From Clostridiales bacterium (GTDB lineage: Bacteria; Bacillota; Clostridia; Peptostreptococcales; Anaerovoracaceae): a DNA stretch of 64,000 nucleotides. The stretch is taken from positions 31,894 to 95,893 of the forward strand of contig JAAZCE010000007.1 of assembly GCA_012513435.1 (NCBI GenBank), read 5' to 3'. Below, one piece after another: positions 54,749 through 63,650 of the stretch. The position numbers and the translations under genes are program-made. The notes under the pieces are model-generated. The model ran no database searches. It was given only the letters and a program-made list of their open reading frames with translations, and was not told where the DNA came from. Each line of letters opens with the position of its first letter. Positions within the stretch are counted from its first letter, which is position 1.

Positions 54749-56216
54749 CTTGTGATCCTTTCACTTGAAACGGATTTGCTCCGTTTTTATAATCATCTAC
54801 TAACATTTTTGCTAAATCAGCTTTATCTTGAAGTGCCAATAAAACTTTACTATCCACCGTATCTTTTGCTATTAAGTAAATATAGGTGCAGTTTTCTTTC
54901 TGACCAACCCTATGAATTCGAGCCTTTGTTTGCTCAAAATTGCTCATAGAATAATCAAGGGAATAAAACACCATTGTACTTGCAGAAGTAAGCGTAATAC
55001 CTAGTCCTGCAGTTGCAATTTGTCCGATAAAAACTTGCACATTAGGATCATTTTGAAACTGCAAGACTTGCAAGTCCCTGTCCTTAACACCGCCCATAAT
55101 GAGGGAATATCCTACCTGTTTTTTCACGAGCATTTTTTCAATTGCTTTGATTTCTGCCACAAATCTAGCAATGACAACAACCTTTTTTCCCTCATTTAAA
55201 ACAGTTTCAATAATATCCTCTAGGGCATTCCTTTTGGCACTGCTTATCTTTTGTGGTGTATTGCCCTCGTCATCGCCCACAAAGCCTCCTGTAAGCTGTG
55301 AAAGACGAAGCAGACGGGTAAGTACATTTGTTGCTGTAACAACAAGTGTGCCTGCTTTTGTGCCAGTCACAAGCTGAGCATAGCTGTCTTTGACAAGGTC
55401 TTTATAAATTTTCATAGCACTAGGTTCTAGCTCCACAGTCCGCACAATATCTGTTGTAATTGGTAAGTCAAGACACTGAGCTTTGGTTGTCCGAAAAGCA
55501 ATACTATGAATTTTTCCACTGAGTTCCTTCTCCATATTCTGCTTTAAAACTGGGGTGTAATTTCCGTAACCTGTCATATCAAAGTAGCGGTTTCTAAAAA
55601 TATAGAAGCTATTTCCAAACACTGCAGGATTGATGAATTTGTACTGGCTAAACACATCAATGGCTTTGTTGGTTATAATCGTGCCAGTAAGAAGCATTTT
55701 GTACTTCGCCTTTGCCCCAAGCTTGTGCATGGTTTTCGCAGCAGAGATATTATGGGTTTTGATTTTATGCCCCTCGTCTGCCACAATAATGTCTGCGTTC
55801 CAACCAAGAAGTTCTTTTTCAAGCCTCCAAGCGGATTCATAGTTGATAACTGCCACCTGCAATTTTCTGCCTTGCATCTGCTTTAATTTTTCTGCCTTTT
55901 TACTACTGCTACCTGATAAAACCGTTAACTCATAGGAAAACTCAGCAAACTTTGCAAACTCCTCCTGCCACACTCCTACAATAGAAAGTGGTGCAACAAT
56001 AAGGACTTTATTAATAGCTCTTGCCTCTGCCAATGCACCAATAACAGCTATTGTAGTAATGGTCTTGCCAGTTCCCATTTCCATCAAAAGTGCTGTGCCT
56101 GTAGAAATAGGGGAGTCCCTGCCAAGCCCAAACTTGTCACATACAAAGTTAAACGCTTCAACTTGGTGGGCATATGGTATTGCTTTAATTGGCATTGATA
56201 TTTTAGGCTTCACCAT
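54738..56216 (-). CDS. SNF2-type DEAD/DEAH helicase
   Basis: 492-aa phage helicase of the SNF2 group. Walker A LLMEMGTGKTITTIAVIG, motif II VADEGHKIK, motif III LLTGTIITN, and C-terminal ATAGLGITLTSASTMVFYSL and ARIHRVGQKENCTYIYLIAK (arginine finger motif VI). Translocates on duplex DNA during replication or recombination. Overlaps the 50-aa gene upstream by 14 bp. Confidence 0.93.
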   Translation of the reverse strand: MVKPKISMPIKAIPYAHQVEAFNFVCDKFGLGRDSPISTGTALLMEMGTGKTITTIAVIGALAEARAINKVLIVAPLSIVGVWQEEFAKFAEFSYELTVLSGSSSKKAEKLKQMQGRKLQVAVINYESAWRLEKELLGWNADIIVADEGHKIKTHNISAAKTMHKLGAKAKYKMLLTGTIITNKAIDVFSQYKFINPAVFGNSFYIFRNRYFDMTGYGNYTPVLKQNMEKELSGKIHSIAFRTTKAQCLDLPITTDIVRTVELEPSAMKIYKDLVKDSYAQLVTGTKAGTLVVTATNVLTRLLRLSQLTGGFVGDDEGNTPQKISSAKRNALEDIIETVLNEGKKVVVIARFVAEIKAIEKMLVKKQVGYSLIMGGVKDRDLQVLQFQNDPNVQVFIGQIATAGLGITLTSASTMVFYSLDYSMSNFEQTKARIHRVGQKENCTYIYLIAKDTVDSKVLLALQDKADLAKMLVDDYKNGANPFQVKGSQDGK

Positions 56217-56355
56217 GTAAGACCTGCCTTTCTAAGCCAATTAAAAGTTCCTCTACTTTATCTGGTGGTAATAGATTTGATACCTCAGCCTTACTTTCAC
56301 TGATTTCCACCGAATCAGCTTTGCCATCTCGGATGGTAATTTTAATGGTCTGCAT
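56203..56355 (-). CDS. 50-aa phage protein
   Basis: Short acidic frame MQTIKITIRDGKADSVEISE... ending LERQVLHGEA, with GGAGGAGCG upstream of the ATG. Overlaps the SNF2 start. The beta-strand start and later helix suggest a small folded protein. Unknown function. Confidence 0.6.
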   Translation of the reverse strand: MQTIKITIRDGKADSVEISESKAEVSNLLPPDKVEELLIGLERQVLHGEA

Positions 56356-56432
56356 TTCTCGCTCCTCCTTATTTTTTATTGAGAATTTTAATCCTCTATA
56401 TATAAGCCACGAGAAATGCAAAATCGTACCCC

Positions 56433-56828
56433 CTAAGTCAAAGATTTTTTTAACTTAGCTAAGATTTTTCTAACTCTATTACGGATAGCTCCTTCTGTTA
56501 CATGTTCTGACCGAGCAACATCTGCTATTTTCATATTTTGAAAATACAGCTTGTACACTAATTCTTTCTGCTGTGGCTGAAGCTTTGCAAGAGCAGTATG
56601 TAATGCATTATTTTCCGTATTTGCAATAACATCAGCTTCAATATCTGCTGCTGGATCAATCAGTATTGGTGACTTATCCATTAAATCGCTTAGACTTTCG
56701 TGCCTGCGAGTTTCCTTGCGGTTAACGTTATAGTCATTGTGCCTAGTCTCAATAATTACATCACCGATATCCTCAGGAACATCTATTTCAACTATTTCAC
56801 CAGTTATAAATTCATACTTTATGAGCAT
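56433..56828 (-). CDS. Sigma-70 region 4-like phage regulator
   Basis: 131 aa. The N-terminal part is acidic (ITGEIVEIDVPEDIGDVIIE). The C-terminal part is a sigma region 4 helix-turn-helix: LAKLQPQQKELVYKLYFQNM and IADVARSEHVTEGAIRNRVR. ATG 56828 follows AAGGAGGTG; longer frames upstream run through a terminator and are discounted. First gene of the early module, so probably an early transcription regulator. Confidence 0.82.
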   Translation of the reverse strand: MLIKYEFITGEIVEIDVPEDIGDVIIETRHNDYNVNRKETRRHESLSDLMDKSPILIDPAADIEADVIANTENNALHTALAKLQPQQKELVYKLYFQNMKIADVARSEHVTEGAIRNRVRKILAKLKKSLT

Positions 56829-56948
56829 AAAAAAACACCTCCTTTCCTTGAAATTTCTCAAAGAAAGAAGGCATGGCGGTGCTCTTGCCCTATTATTTAG
56901 TTTTGGTGGAGGCATAGAAAATGCTAGATCAGCAAAAAGGATAAATGC

Positions 56949-56992
56949 AAAAATGCCCACAACAATACACTAGGTATCGTGTGAGCATTTTT
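56949..56992 (-). terminator. Long hairpin upstream of the early module
   Basis: Minus-strand arms AAAAATGCTCACA / TGTGGGCATTTTT (one G-T pair) with a T tract. It may work in both directions and insulates the replication module from the cargo block. Confidence 0.62.
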
Positions 56993-57034
56993 ACAAACTC
57001 CGATATTTTTTGACATATTTCTGCATTTTTCGTA

Positions 57035-57073
57035 AATAAAAACCCCACAAGGTTTTTAACGACCAATGTGGGG
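57035..57073 (-). terminator. Terminator after the HEPN-like gene
   Basis: Minus-strand stem CCCCACA / TGTGGGG with inner GGT/ACC pairing and a following TTTTTAT, about 110 nt past the HEPN-like stop codon. Confidence 0.8.
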
Positions 57074-57184
57074 CAAGATATTCGTATATCATATTGTATG
57101 GTGTGTTTCGGAAAATACAAGGAAGGACTACCTTGCCACCAAAAATCATATTTAGTTTTCATATGTAGTCCTTTCTATGCCGTC

Positions 57185-58105
57185 TTAGATTTCTAATCCT
57201 GCTAATGTCTTATTGCATAAATCCAAAAAATTATTGTGGTAAGAGATTAATTCAGGCATCACATCATTGTCTAAATCAATATATTCATATTGCATATTTT
57301 TACTTCCAAAATCTTTCACGCCTTGTTGTTCTTTATGTTCTTCTGTAAATATAATATTAAAAGTAGGCTTATTAGATATATCATTTCCGTCAAACTCAAG
57401 TATGCCACGATGCTTAAACTTGTTGCACCATATTCTTACTTTAGAATATTCTGGTTTAATATCTTTAGTGTCTTTGCTTACCAAATTAACAAATTCTTTA
57501 TCTGCACAATCATTTAATTTTTTAATTAAAATTTGGGGAGTTGAATAACTTTTTAAGGCTTTTTTAAAGTTATAAGTATCTCCGTGAAATCCTTTATAGA
57601 TCCAAATTATTTGCATTAAGATTTCAAAGGCTGCATAATAGGAATATATTGCATTCTCTGCATTGTAGCAGCGTTGTTGATAATAAAAATCATAGTCATG
57701 ATAGTTTATATCGCTGTTCAAATAATCTACATTAAATTTATTTGAGGCATTAATTGTTTCAAATCTTGCCTTGTTAATATATCTTTCAAGGGATTCAATC
57801 AAACGAATAATAAACCCACTTTTAACTTCAAAACACTTTAGGATCTCTTTTTTAAGCATTTCTGGGTTATGATACATCTCAGCAATTTTCAATTCAAAAG
57901 CTTTATTCTGACTTAACTGTTCATATGATAATTCGTCGCCTCTATAAATATAAGTATACCTTTTTAGAAATTCATGACTTATGCTGCCTTTGCTCTGTAG
58001 CAAGATATCGTTAACTGAAACGGTTTTATTTTCGCTATTTTTAATTTGCAAATAATTTCTGCATTTTCTTTCTGATATAGATTTACCTACAAGTTTATTT
58101 TCCAT
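57185..58105 (-). CDS. HEPN-like protein in the cargo block
   Basis: 306 aa, helical. The C-terminal half has CYNAENAIYSYYAAFEILMQ and the motif VRIWCNKFKHRG, which resembles the NxxKH-type helix of Cthe_2314/HEPN-like domains. HEPN proteins are often RNases in toxin or abortive-infection systems, but the classic RX4-6H is not clear here. AAGGGAGTG precedes the ATG. Last gene before the terminator pair. Confidence 0.5.
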   Translation of the reverse strand: MENKLVGKSISERKCRNYLQIKNSENKTVSVNDILLQSKGSISHEFLKRYTYIYRGDELSYEQLSQNKAFELKIAEMYHNPEMLKKEILKCFEVKSGFIIRLIESLERYINKARFETINASNKFNVDYLNSDINYHDYDFYYQQRCYNAENAIYSYYAAFEILMQIIWIYKGFHGDTYNFKKALKSYSTPQILIKKLNDCADKEFVNLVSKDTKDIKPEYSKVRIWCNKFKHRGILEFDGNDISNKPTFNIIFTEEHKEQQGVKDFGSKNMQYEYIDLDNDVMPELISYHNNFLDLCNKTLAGLEI

Positions 58106-58117
58106 AAATTCACTCCC

Positions 58118-58339
58118 TTACAGTTCCAGCTTACTAACCGCTTCTTTTAATGCTACCATCTCATCCTTTGAGATGGTTACTCCCTTACCCATCTTTTCAT
58201 GCTCAGGAGCCCATTCTCTAATATCATATTTTGGTTCTCTATCATTCCAGCTTATAAGGTTTAGTTCTTTAGTCCAACCCTTAGCACCTTCAGATAGAAC
58301 CGCTATTTGCTCCTTTATTTCATATTTTATTTCTGCCAT
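58118..58339 (-). CDS. PC4/YdbC-like single-stranded DNA-binding protein
   Basis: 73-aa protein AEIKYEIKEQIAVLSEGAKG then WTKELNLISWNDREPKYDIR and EWAPEHEKMGKGVTI. This is the YdbC family, a bacterial PC4-like fold that binds single-stranded DNA. The ATG at 58339 has GGAGG at good spacing. Probably helps replication or transcription; in this position it may serve the restriction-modification and HEPN cargo. Confidence 0.88.
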   Translation of the reverse strand: MAEIKYEIKEQIAVLSEGAKGWTKELNLISWNDREPKYDIREWAPEHEKMGKGVTISKDEMVALKEAVSKLEL

Positions 58340-58341
58340 TA

Positions 58342-59118
58342 TCATTTACCTCCGTTACAAATAAATTTGTCTCCAATATATAAATTTCCATTAATAAGTC
58401 TTGCATTATAAACTAAATCTTTTGTTGACACCAATTGCACTATATCCGATAAATCTCCAACTTCAAAATATTGCAAATTACTTTTTTGCCCATTAATATC
58501 TAAAACAAATCTCGCTTCATTTTGATAAATAAATCTCTTTAGTTTTTCAAATGGGTTAAGCATAATAGCTGGTTTATCTTCATCATTTACATACGTAATG
58601 AATCCAAACACCGCTCTAGATTTTAACAATAATTTTTCACTAGCTTTAAAAATTCTCCTTAAAAATTCATTTGGGTCATTAATCACAACGCAATACTCAC
58701 CAAAGGTTTTTTCCAATTTAGGATTCGGACTAATAATTGTTTGCTTTAATTTATTTTGTAAAAGAGAATATAAACAAAATATATTTTTATATTCATCCTC
58801 TTTTCTATGTCGAACTGCAAATTCAATGCTTGGTTTATGCTCTGGATCTCGGTCAATGCATTTAAAATAAAAATTGCCATTCTGATCTGTTGAATTCACC
58901 CATATTTTATCATTGGTGTTTTTACAATAAAACTCTGCCCCATCAACAAAGTCCTCTTGATCCTCTGACATTTCTGTAGCTCCTTCCATATTCTGTATAT
59001 TCTTATATGTGCTCATAAATAAATGTCCACCTATAAAATCGTCAACATACTTTTGAGTTTTGCATATTTTACATAATACTGCATTAAAGCTATTATCTAT
59101 TTTAATCACTCCCTTCAA
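58342..59118 (-). CDS. Unknown cargo protein (258 aa)
   Basis: Not recognised. An N-terminal CKICKTQKYVDDFIGGHLFM segment with two Cys, a charged stretch (EMSEDQEDFVDGAEFYCKNT), then an alpha/beta domain (GEYCVVINDPNEFLRRIFKA, LNPFEKLKRFIYQNEARFVL). The pattern around the first 60 residues (Cys, helix, STYKNIQNMEGATE, DGAEF) recalls small-molecule or nucleotide-processing toxin domains, but I cannot name one. The start is uncertain: TTG 59118 has no ribosome binding site before it, while AAGGGAG lies inside. Confidence 0.55.
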   Translation of the reverse strand: MKGVIKIDNSFNAVLCKICKTQKYVDDFIGGHLFMSTYKNIQNMEGATEMSEDQEDFVDGAEFYCKNTNDKIWVNSTDQNGNFYFKCIDRDPEHKPSIEFAVRHRKEDEYKNIFCLYSLLQNKLKQTIISPNPKLEKTFGEYCVVINDPNEFLRRIFKASEKLLLKSRAVFGFITYVNDEDKPAIMLNPFEKLKRFIYQNEARFVLDINGQKSNLQYFEVGDLSDIVQLVSTKDLVYNARLINGNLYIGDKFICNGGK

Positions 59119-59567
59119 TTTATTTTTCTTTTACAATAAACCTTCAATCACCATACTATTTTACCAATTTCCGTTTTTAATCTCATTATGCCATCTTGTT
59201 TTTCTGTAATGATGTTTGCCACTATTGAAATTAATCATTCATATCGAAAATACCTAGTTGACCATCAACAGTATCCACTTTTTTTATTTTTATAAAAGTT
59301 AGCATATCCTATCCTCAAGGTTAGCACCATGCTTAATTCTTTAATAATGTGTTCTATGATCAGTGAATTAATAAGTAAAACCCTCCAATTATTATCTACC
59401 ATTGGATTAAAGGCACTATTAATATAAATTGCTATTGTTGTCTTAAGCCTTGCAGAATTTATTTGCATAAAAGGAAATAATTCAAACTTTGTTGTACCTG
59501 TCTTCGCAATGGATGATGATAATTCTCTCAAAATAATATGATCTCAATTTTTCTCTCAAATCTTCTT
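59119..59567. other. Gene-free interval with possible relic
   Basis: No supported gene in 449 bp. A minus-strand frame of 88 codons (59265-59531, TTG start, no ribosome binding site) contains FELFPFMQINSARLKTTIAI and may be a relic of a lost gene downstream of the FokI-like nuclease; it is not called as a gene. Confidence 0.5.
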
Positions 59568-61337
59568 TTAAATTATCTGATACTCAGAATTATGAAACAT
59601 GTTATTCTTCATATCCTCATGACACATATCCCCACTTTTTATAGCATTTGCACAAATGAGCATATTTTTAACAGAAAGAGCAGTACCATATACTCCTGTA
59701 CTCATACTTATTCTTTCAAGCTGATTAACAAAATTCCCAATGAAATGTCCTGCTACAAACATAAAGTAATATGTTTCAATATTAGTATTAAAATTAAGCC
59801 ACCACTCATTAGAATTGATTTTTTTATCTCTTGTTTGATTTTCACGTATGTAACGCTCCATCTCATCTGCCTGTGAAATTGGTAAATTATACCCCTTGGA
59901 ATATGCTTTAGTATCTACTATTACACCATAATTTTCAGTCAGATCATTAGTATATATAATACCATCTGGTTTTCTGCTTCCACCAAGATGCAACCCTGTA
60001 AACTTACACTCCTCGGTCAATAATTCTAAAGTTTTCATTTCAAATAATCTGTTTTGTACACTATCGTAGGCAAGATCTATTAATGACAAATACTCATGAG
60101 ATAAATGTGTCATTTGAGGACGAATTTCATCTTTAATTTCCGCCAACGAAGATTTGGCTAAATTTTGAGATACAGGTATTATAAAATCATTTATAGTATC
60201 TGCCCATAAAAATCCAGTATTTGTTTTAATAATATTTAATCCAATGTTAATAAGTCCTTTTATATCATCGTCAATAGTCTCTGCCACTTCTTCTATCTTC
60301 ATTGTAGATAAATAGTTCATTATACTTGATACACTGACTTCTTCTTTGCTCTCGGATAAAAATTTTAAAATATAGGAACGTCTTGTTCTTAAATACTCAC
60401 GATCAGATCCTTTTGTTGCAAACATTTCAAAACAAACATTTTTTGCTATTCTTTTATGCTTACTATTACCTATTGTTTTCCTTAATGCTGCGATACCTTT
60501 TCCTGTGATTATATAAGCCTGTCCTATTACTTCGGTATACTCTTTGGTTCCAATGGATACCGTTATTTCCTTAGGTAACTGCTCTACTAGTCCAAGTTTG
60601 CATAGCCATTTAGAAATCATCCTAGCATATTTATCCGAAGATCCATCCCAATCAGCTTTCATTTTATTTTTTTCTGATGCTGACTCAGTAGTAGCTAAAC
60701 TTCTAATTAAAATTGATTGAGGCAAACTAGTAAATCCGCCTTCTCCAATAAACCCAAGATTTCTTCCTAATTCAAATTTTGTTAAATGTGTATTTTCTGT
60801 TTCCGCTAATAAATTTAATATTCTTACTGCAGGTGGATATGCAAGCACAGCTTTGGTTAATAATTCAATTTCCTTTTCAGACAACTCTTCTCCTTCCTTT
60901 GCTTTTGTTAATTCTAATCCACTTGACGTTATGCTAAAAGCATCATCGCTATAAGAATATTTTATAAACCCAAAAGCATGAGCCCATCTTACAAAATTAT
61001 CCGCAGGCCAATCACCAATAAAATCTCGACTCTGACCTTTAACTGTAGCTTGAACAATACCGTTACATCGTGAATCTTTTCTCGGTGTAAACGAAGTTCC
61101 TACAAGCATTGAATATGGTATTAATAGAGGACGAGTATTCATAACGTCTATCAATAATTCTCTTCCATCTCTCTGCTCAACTAGAGAAGGAATGATTGTA
61201 TCTATTAGTTCTTTATGCTTTTTAGATGTCTCATCAAATATAGCAACAACGTCACATAAACTTCTTAAATTGCTCGGATCTTGTACCCAACCAAATGCTC
61301 TAAAACTTGTAATATGTGTAGGTAAAATTGATATCAT
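59568..61337 (-). CDS. FokI-family type IIS restriction endonuclease
   Basis: 589 aa, collinear with FokI (583 aa). The N-terminal recognition domains hold FGWVQDPSNL, NFVRWAHAFGFI, LTKFELGRNLGF and WDGSSDKYARMI. The C-terminal cleavage domain has SRKPDGIIYT and YGVIVDTKAYSKGYNLPI, placing Asp458, Asp475 and Lys477 where FokI has D450, D467 and K469. FokI dimer residues D483/R487 correspond to D491/R495. Type IIS enzymes of this group cut outside an asymmetric site. Recognition residues differ in part from FokI (see findings). The start has no visible Shine-Dalgarno, implying lower expression than the methylase. Confidence 0.92.
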   Translation of the reverse strand: MISILPTHITSFRAFGWVQDPSNLRSLCDVVAIFDETSKKHKELIDTIIPSLVEQRDGRELLIDVMNTRPLLIPYSMLVGTSFTPRKDSRCNGIVQATVKGQSRDFIGDWPADNFVRWAHAFGFIKYSYSDDAFSITSSGLELTKAKEGEELSEKEIELLTKAVLAYPPAVRILNLLAETENTHLTKFELGRNLGFIGEGGFTSLPQSILIRSLATTESASEKNKMKADWDGSSDKYARMISKWLCKLGLVEQLPKEITVSIGTKEYTEVIGQAYIITGKGIAALRKTIGNSKHKRIAKNVCFEMFATKGSDREYLRTRRSYILKFLSESKEEVSVSSIMNYLSTMKIEEVAETIDDDIKGLINIGLNIIKTNTGFLWADTINDFIIPVSQNLAKSSLAEIKDEIRPQMTHLSHEYLSLIDLAYDSVQNRLFEMKTLELLTEECKFTGLHLGGSRKPDGIIYTNDLTENYGVIVDTKAYSKGYNLPISQADEMERYIRENQTRDKKINSNEWWLNFNTNIETYYFMFVAGHFIGNFVNQLERISMSTGVYGTALSVKNMLICANAIKSGDMCHEDMKNNMFHNSEYQII

Positions 61338-61357
61338 ATTATTTTTTACAGTAAATA

Positions 61358-63304
61358 TTAATAATTGGTGATTAATACTTCCCTGCTTCCTCCTTTTGAT
61401 GTATTATAGCTAGAGTTTGAATAATTATAATTTAAATCTATTAAATTGTATCTTTTACTCCACTCTTCCAGTATCTCATTTTTTCTTCCTTTATGCTCCA
61501 TGACATTAGATAATGCAAAGTTAATTCCCAAGTCATCTGCTCTATTCAACAATTGATATAACTGATGTTCTTCTGGTTCTTTCCAGTCTTTAAATCCACG
61601 ATTTCCATCATTGTATGTCCCTGTTGTTATTAAATACGGCGGATCACAATATATCATATCTCCAACAGTTAACTCCTCTACATTAAAATCATTAAAATCT
61701 GTATTTGTAAATATAATATTTTTATATTTTAACTTATTAACAAAAGCAATCAAATTTTGCTTCATAGTATCTGAAAATTGACTTCTATTACGACCAAACG
61801 GATTATTATATTCCAAGTTATTGTTGAATCTAAATTGATAATTAAATGAATAACATGTCAATGTATATAAATCTAATGGATCTTTAGTTTTATTATAATA
61901 ATCTCTAAAAGTTTTAAATCCATATTCATTTTCTTTTGACAATGAATACTTTTTGATGTTTTGCTCTATGGTACTTAAGATTTCTTCTATTTCTTTTTCT
62001 TGAAAGCACTTAAAAAGTTCAATTATTTTGCTGTTTATATCATTGCAAATTATATTTTTTGCTGAAACATTTATGGCAACATTAGATCCCCCAGAAAATA
62101 AATCAACAAATGTATTAATTTTTTGCGGAAATAGAGGCATAATTTGAGGCAATAATTTATATTTCCCACCAATATAATTAAGTGGACTTTTTAAATATTT
62201 TTTTGTATTTGATGTTGGTTTTATTTTATTATTATATGTATTTATATTTTCAAAACAATAATAGCTCTTATGGGGAATATCTTTTTTTACATAAAATAAA
62301 AGCTCATTCACTGATTTTTTAGGTGATTGGACTTTGCTTTTATATTTTCTGTATGGAATGGAATACATTTTATAAGATCTCTCTATTCCATATTTTTTAA
62401 ATATATTTTCAATTTGAGGAATGCTCATTAATCCATCAGTACTATAACTCATTACAATATTTGAAAACTTAGCCTTGTCTATCAAATCCTCAAAAGCATT
62501 GAGTACTTTATTTTTTATACAAAAATCTGATTTTTGTTCGGAATATTCTCGCATTCCAGTTATTCCGTGAATAGTTGGATTGTCATATTTAGAAATAGTT
62601 TCTAAAAAATGATAATTGGGAGCATATTGCCTTGAATTATAAGGCGGGTCAAGATATAAAATATCTCCTTCCAACTCTCTAATTAATGCATTTGCGTCCA
62701 TATTATAACTTTTATTATTTTTTTTATTGTCAATAACATCTAAACGTAACATTTCAAAATCTTTTAAAGCCCTTTTATCCCACTCTTTGAGATATGCTCC
62801 GTATGTTCCAGTTATATTAGAAACGAAAGGAACCCCCTCTATCAATCCTGCTAATAAATAATAGTATTCCATTTCATCTATCAGTTGTTTCGACTTCCAT
62901 TGCTCAATGGTATTCCTAATAAAATCAATTCTCGTAGCATTATCAGTTGAAACATACATCCTATTACAATTTTCGTTAGGTGCATAATTATTAGTTATAA
63001 AGTAATTCATATTGTTTAAATTTATATCTCCATCTTCTAAAAATTTAAATGGATCATTAATACCATATTGTGCTAATTTTTTAAACATAGGTTTTCTATT
63101 ATTTTCTATTGTTGCTTTTTGGATAACATATGAAAAGTACAAAGAATCATTCGAATGTACTTCATACTGCGGTTTAAAATGCCTAGATACAGCACCTGTA
63201 CCCGCAAAAATATCGCAAAAAACCTTTTCATTGCCTGTAGTATTATCTTTAATAACACTTTCTATATTTTCTAACATTGTGGCTTTACTGCCAATGTATC
63301 TCAT
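61358..63304 (-). CDS. FokI-type fused adenine methyltransferase
   Basis: 648 aa, against 647 for M.FokI as I recall. Two Dam-like N6-adenine methyltransferase halves are fused: the first has FAGTG (33-37) and DPPYNSRQY (D219), the second LNYIGGKYKLLPQ, LFSGGSNVA and CDPPYLITTGTYND (D553). Two domains are needed because the type IIS site is asymmetric, each half methylating one strand. GAGGAGG precedes the ATG. The methylase gene comes first, so protection is made before the nuclease. Confidence 0.93.
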   Translation of the reverse strand: MRYIGSKATMLENIESVIKDNTTGNEKVFCDIFAGTGAVSRHFKPQYEVHSNDSLYFSYVIQKATIENNRKPMFKKLAQYGINDPFKFLEDGDINLNNMNYFITNNYAPNENCNRMYVSTDNATRIDFIRNTIEQWKSKQLIDEMEYYYLLAGLIEGVPFVSNITGTYGAYLKEWDKRALKDFEMLRLDVIDNKKNNKSYNMDANALIRELEGDILYLDPPYNSRQYAPNYHFLETISKYDNPTIHGITGMREYSEQKSDFCIKNKVLNAFEDLIDKAKFSNIVMSYSTDGLMSIPQIENIFKKYGIERSYKMYSIPYRKYKSKVQSPKKSVNELLFYVKKDIPHKSYYCFENINTYNNKIKPTSNTKKYLKSPLNYIGGKYKLLPQIMPLFPQKINTFVDLFSGGSNVAINVSAKNIICNDINSKIIELFKCFQEKEIEEILSTIEQNIKKYSLSKENEYGFKTFRDYYNKTKDPLDLYTLTCYSFNYQFRFNNNLEYNNPFGRNRSQFSDTMKQNLIAFVNKLKYKNIIFTNTDFNDFNVEELTVGDMIYCDPPYLITTGTYNDGNRGFKDWKEPEEHQLYQLLNRADDLGINFALSNVMEHKGRKNEILEEWSKRYNLIDLNYNYSNSSYNTSKGGSREVLITNY

Positions 63305-63320
63305 TAAAAAGACCTCCTCA

Positions 63321-63372
63321 CATCCTAAAACATCCTTGCTAATATTATAAACGATTTTCTTTTATATTTCAA
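63321..63372 (-). promoter_or_regulatory. Promoter of the restriction-modification operon with two GGATG sites in the leader
   Basis: Minus strand: TTGAAA (63367-63372), 17 nt, TATAAT (63344-63349). Two GGATG pentamers (63331-63335 and 63321-63325) lie between the -10 and the ribosome binding site. GGATG is the FokI recognition sequence. Confidence 0.72.
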
Positions 63373-63425
63373 GTCAATAACAGGTTAATAACTAAAACTA
63401 TATCCTCGACCATTTCCCACATACA

Positions 63426-63514
63426 TCACTTTCCAAAATTTCTCCGAAAGTAACACTAAAATACCGTTGATACATTTCCTGAAACGTCACTTCTTAAAAT
63501 CAATCCGAAAGTAA
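63426..63514. repeat. Pair of 28-bp imperfect direct repeats near the right end
   Basis: 63426-63453 and 63487-63514 agree at 22 of 28 positions, both ending TCCGAAAGTAA, with starts 61 bp apart. They lie in non-coding DNA between the R-M promoter and the right att-like site; no gene is seen in 63374-63568. Confidence 0.5.
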
Positions 63515-63568
63515 TATGTCGACTTATTCCCACCAACTCTATTCTCCGCTAAATTCTCTCCAAAAACT

Positions 63569-63607
63569 AAAAAATGCCACCTGCAAGGAAGCTCCCTACA
63601 AGTGGCA
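63569..63607 (-). terminator. Terminator downstream of the rlmD-like remnant
   Basis: Near-perfect long palindrome with ends TGCCAC / GTGGCA and a TTTTTT run on the minus strand, 44 nt after the TAA of the ECVVLMSK remnant. It would terminate transcription arriving from rlmD. Confidence 0.85.
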
Positions 63608-63650
63608 CAATCTTCATCAACCTTTATAACCAGCCACTTTACAGCTCTTT

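Noticed and set aside
56929-57162. 77-codon minus-strand frame with an acceptable start
   Set aside because: It runs straight through two strong terminator hairpins and its composition does not look like a protein.
59265-59531. 88-codon frame downstream of the FokI-like nuclease
   Set aside because: TTG start without ribosome binding site and no recognisable family; kept only as a possible relic.
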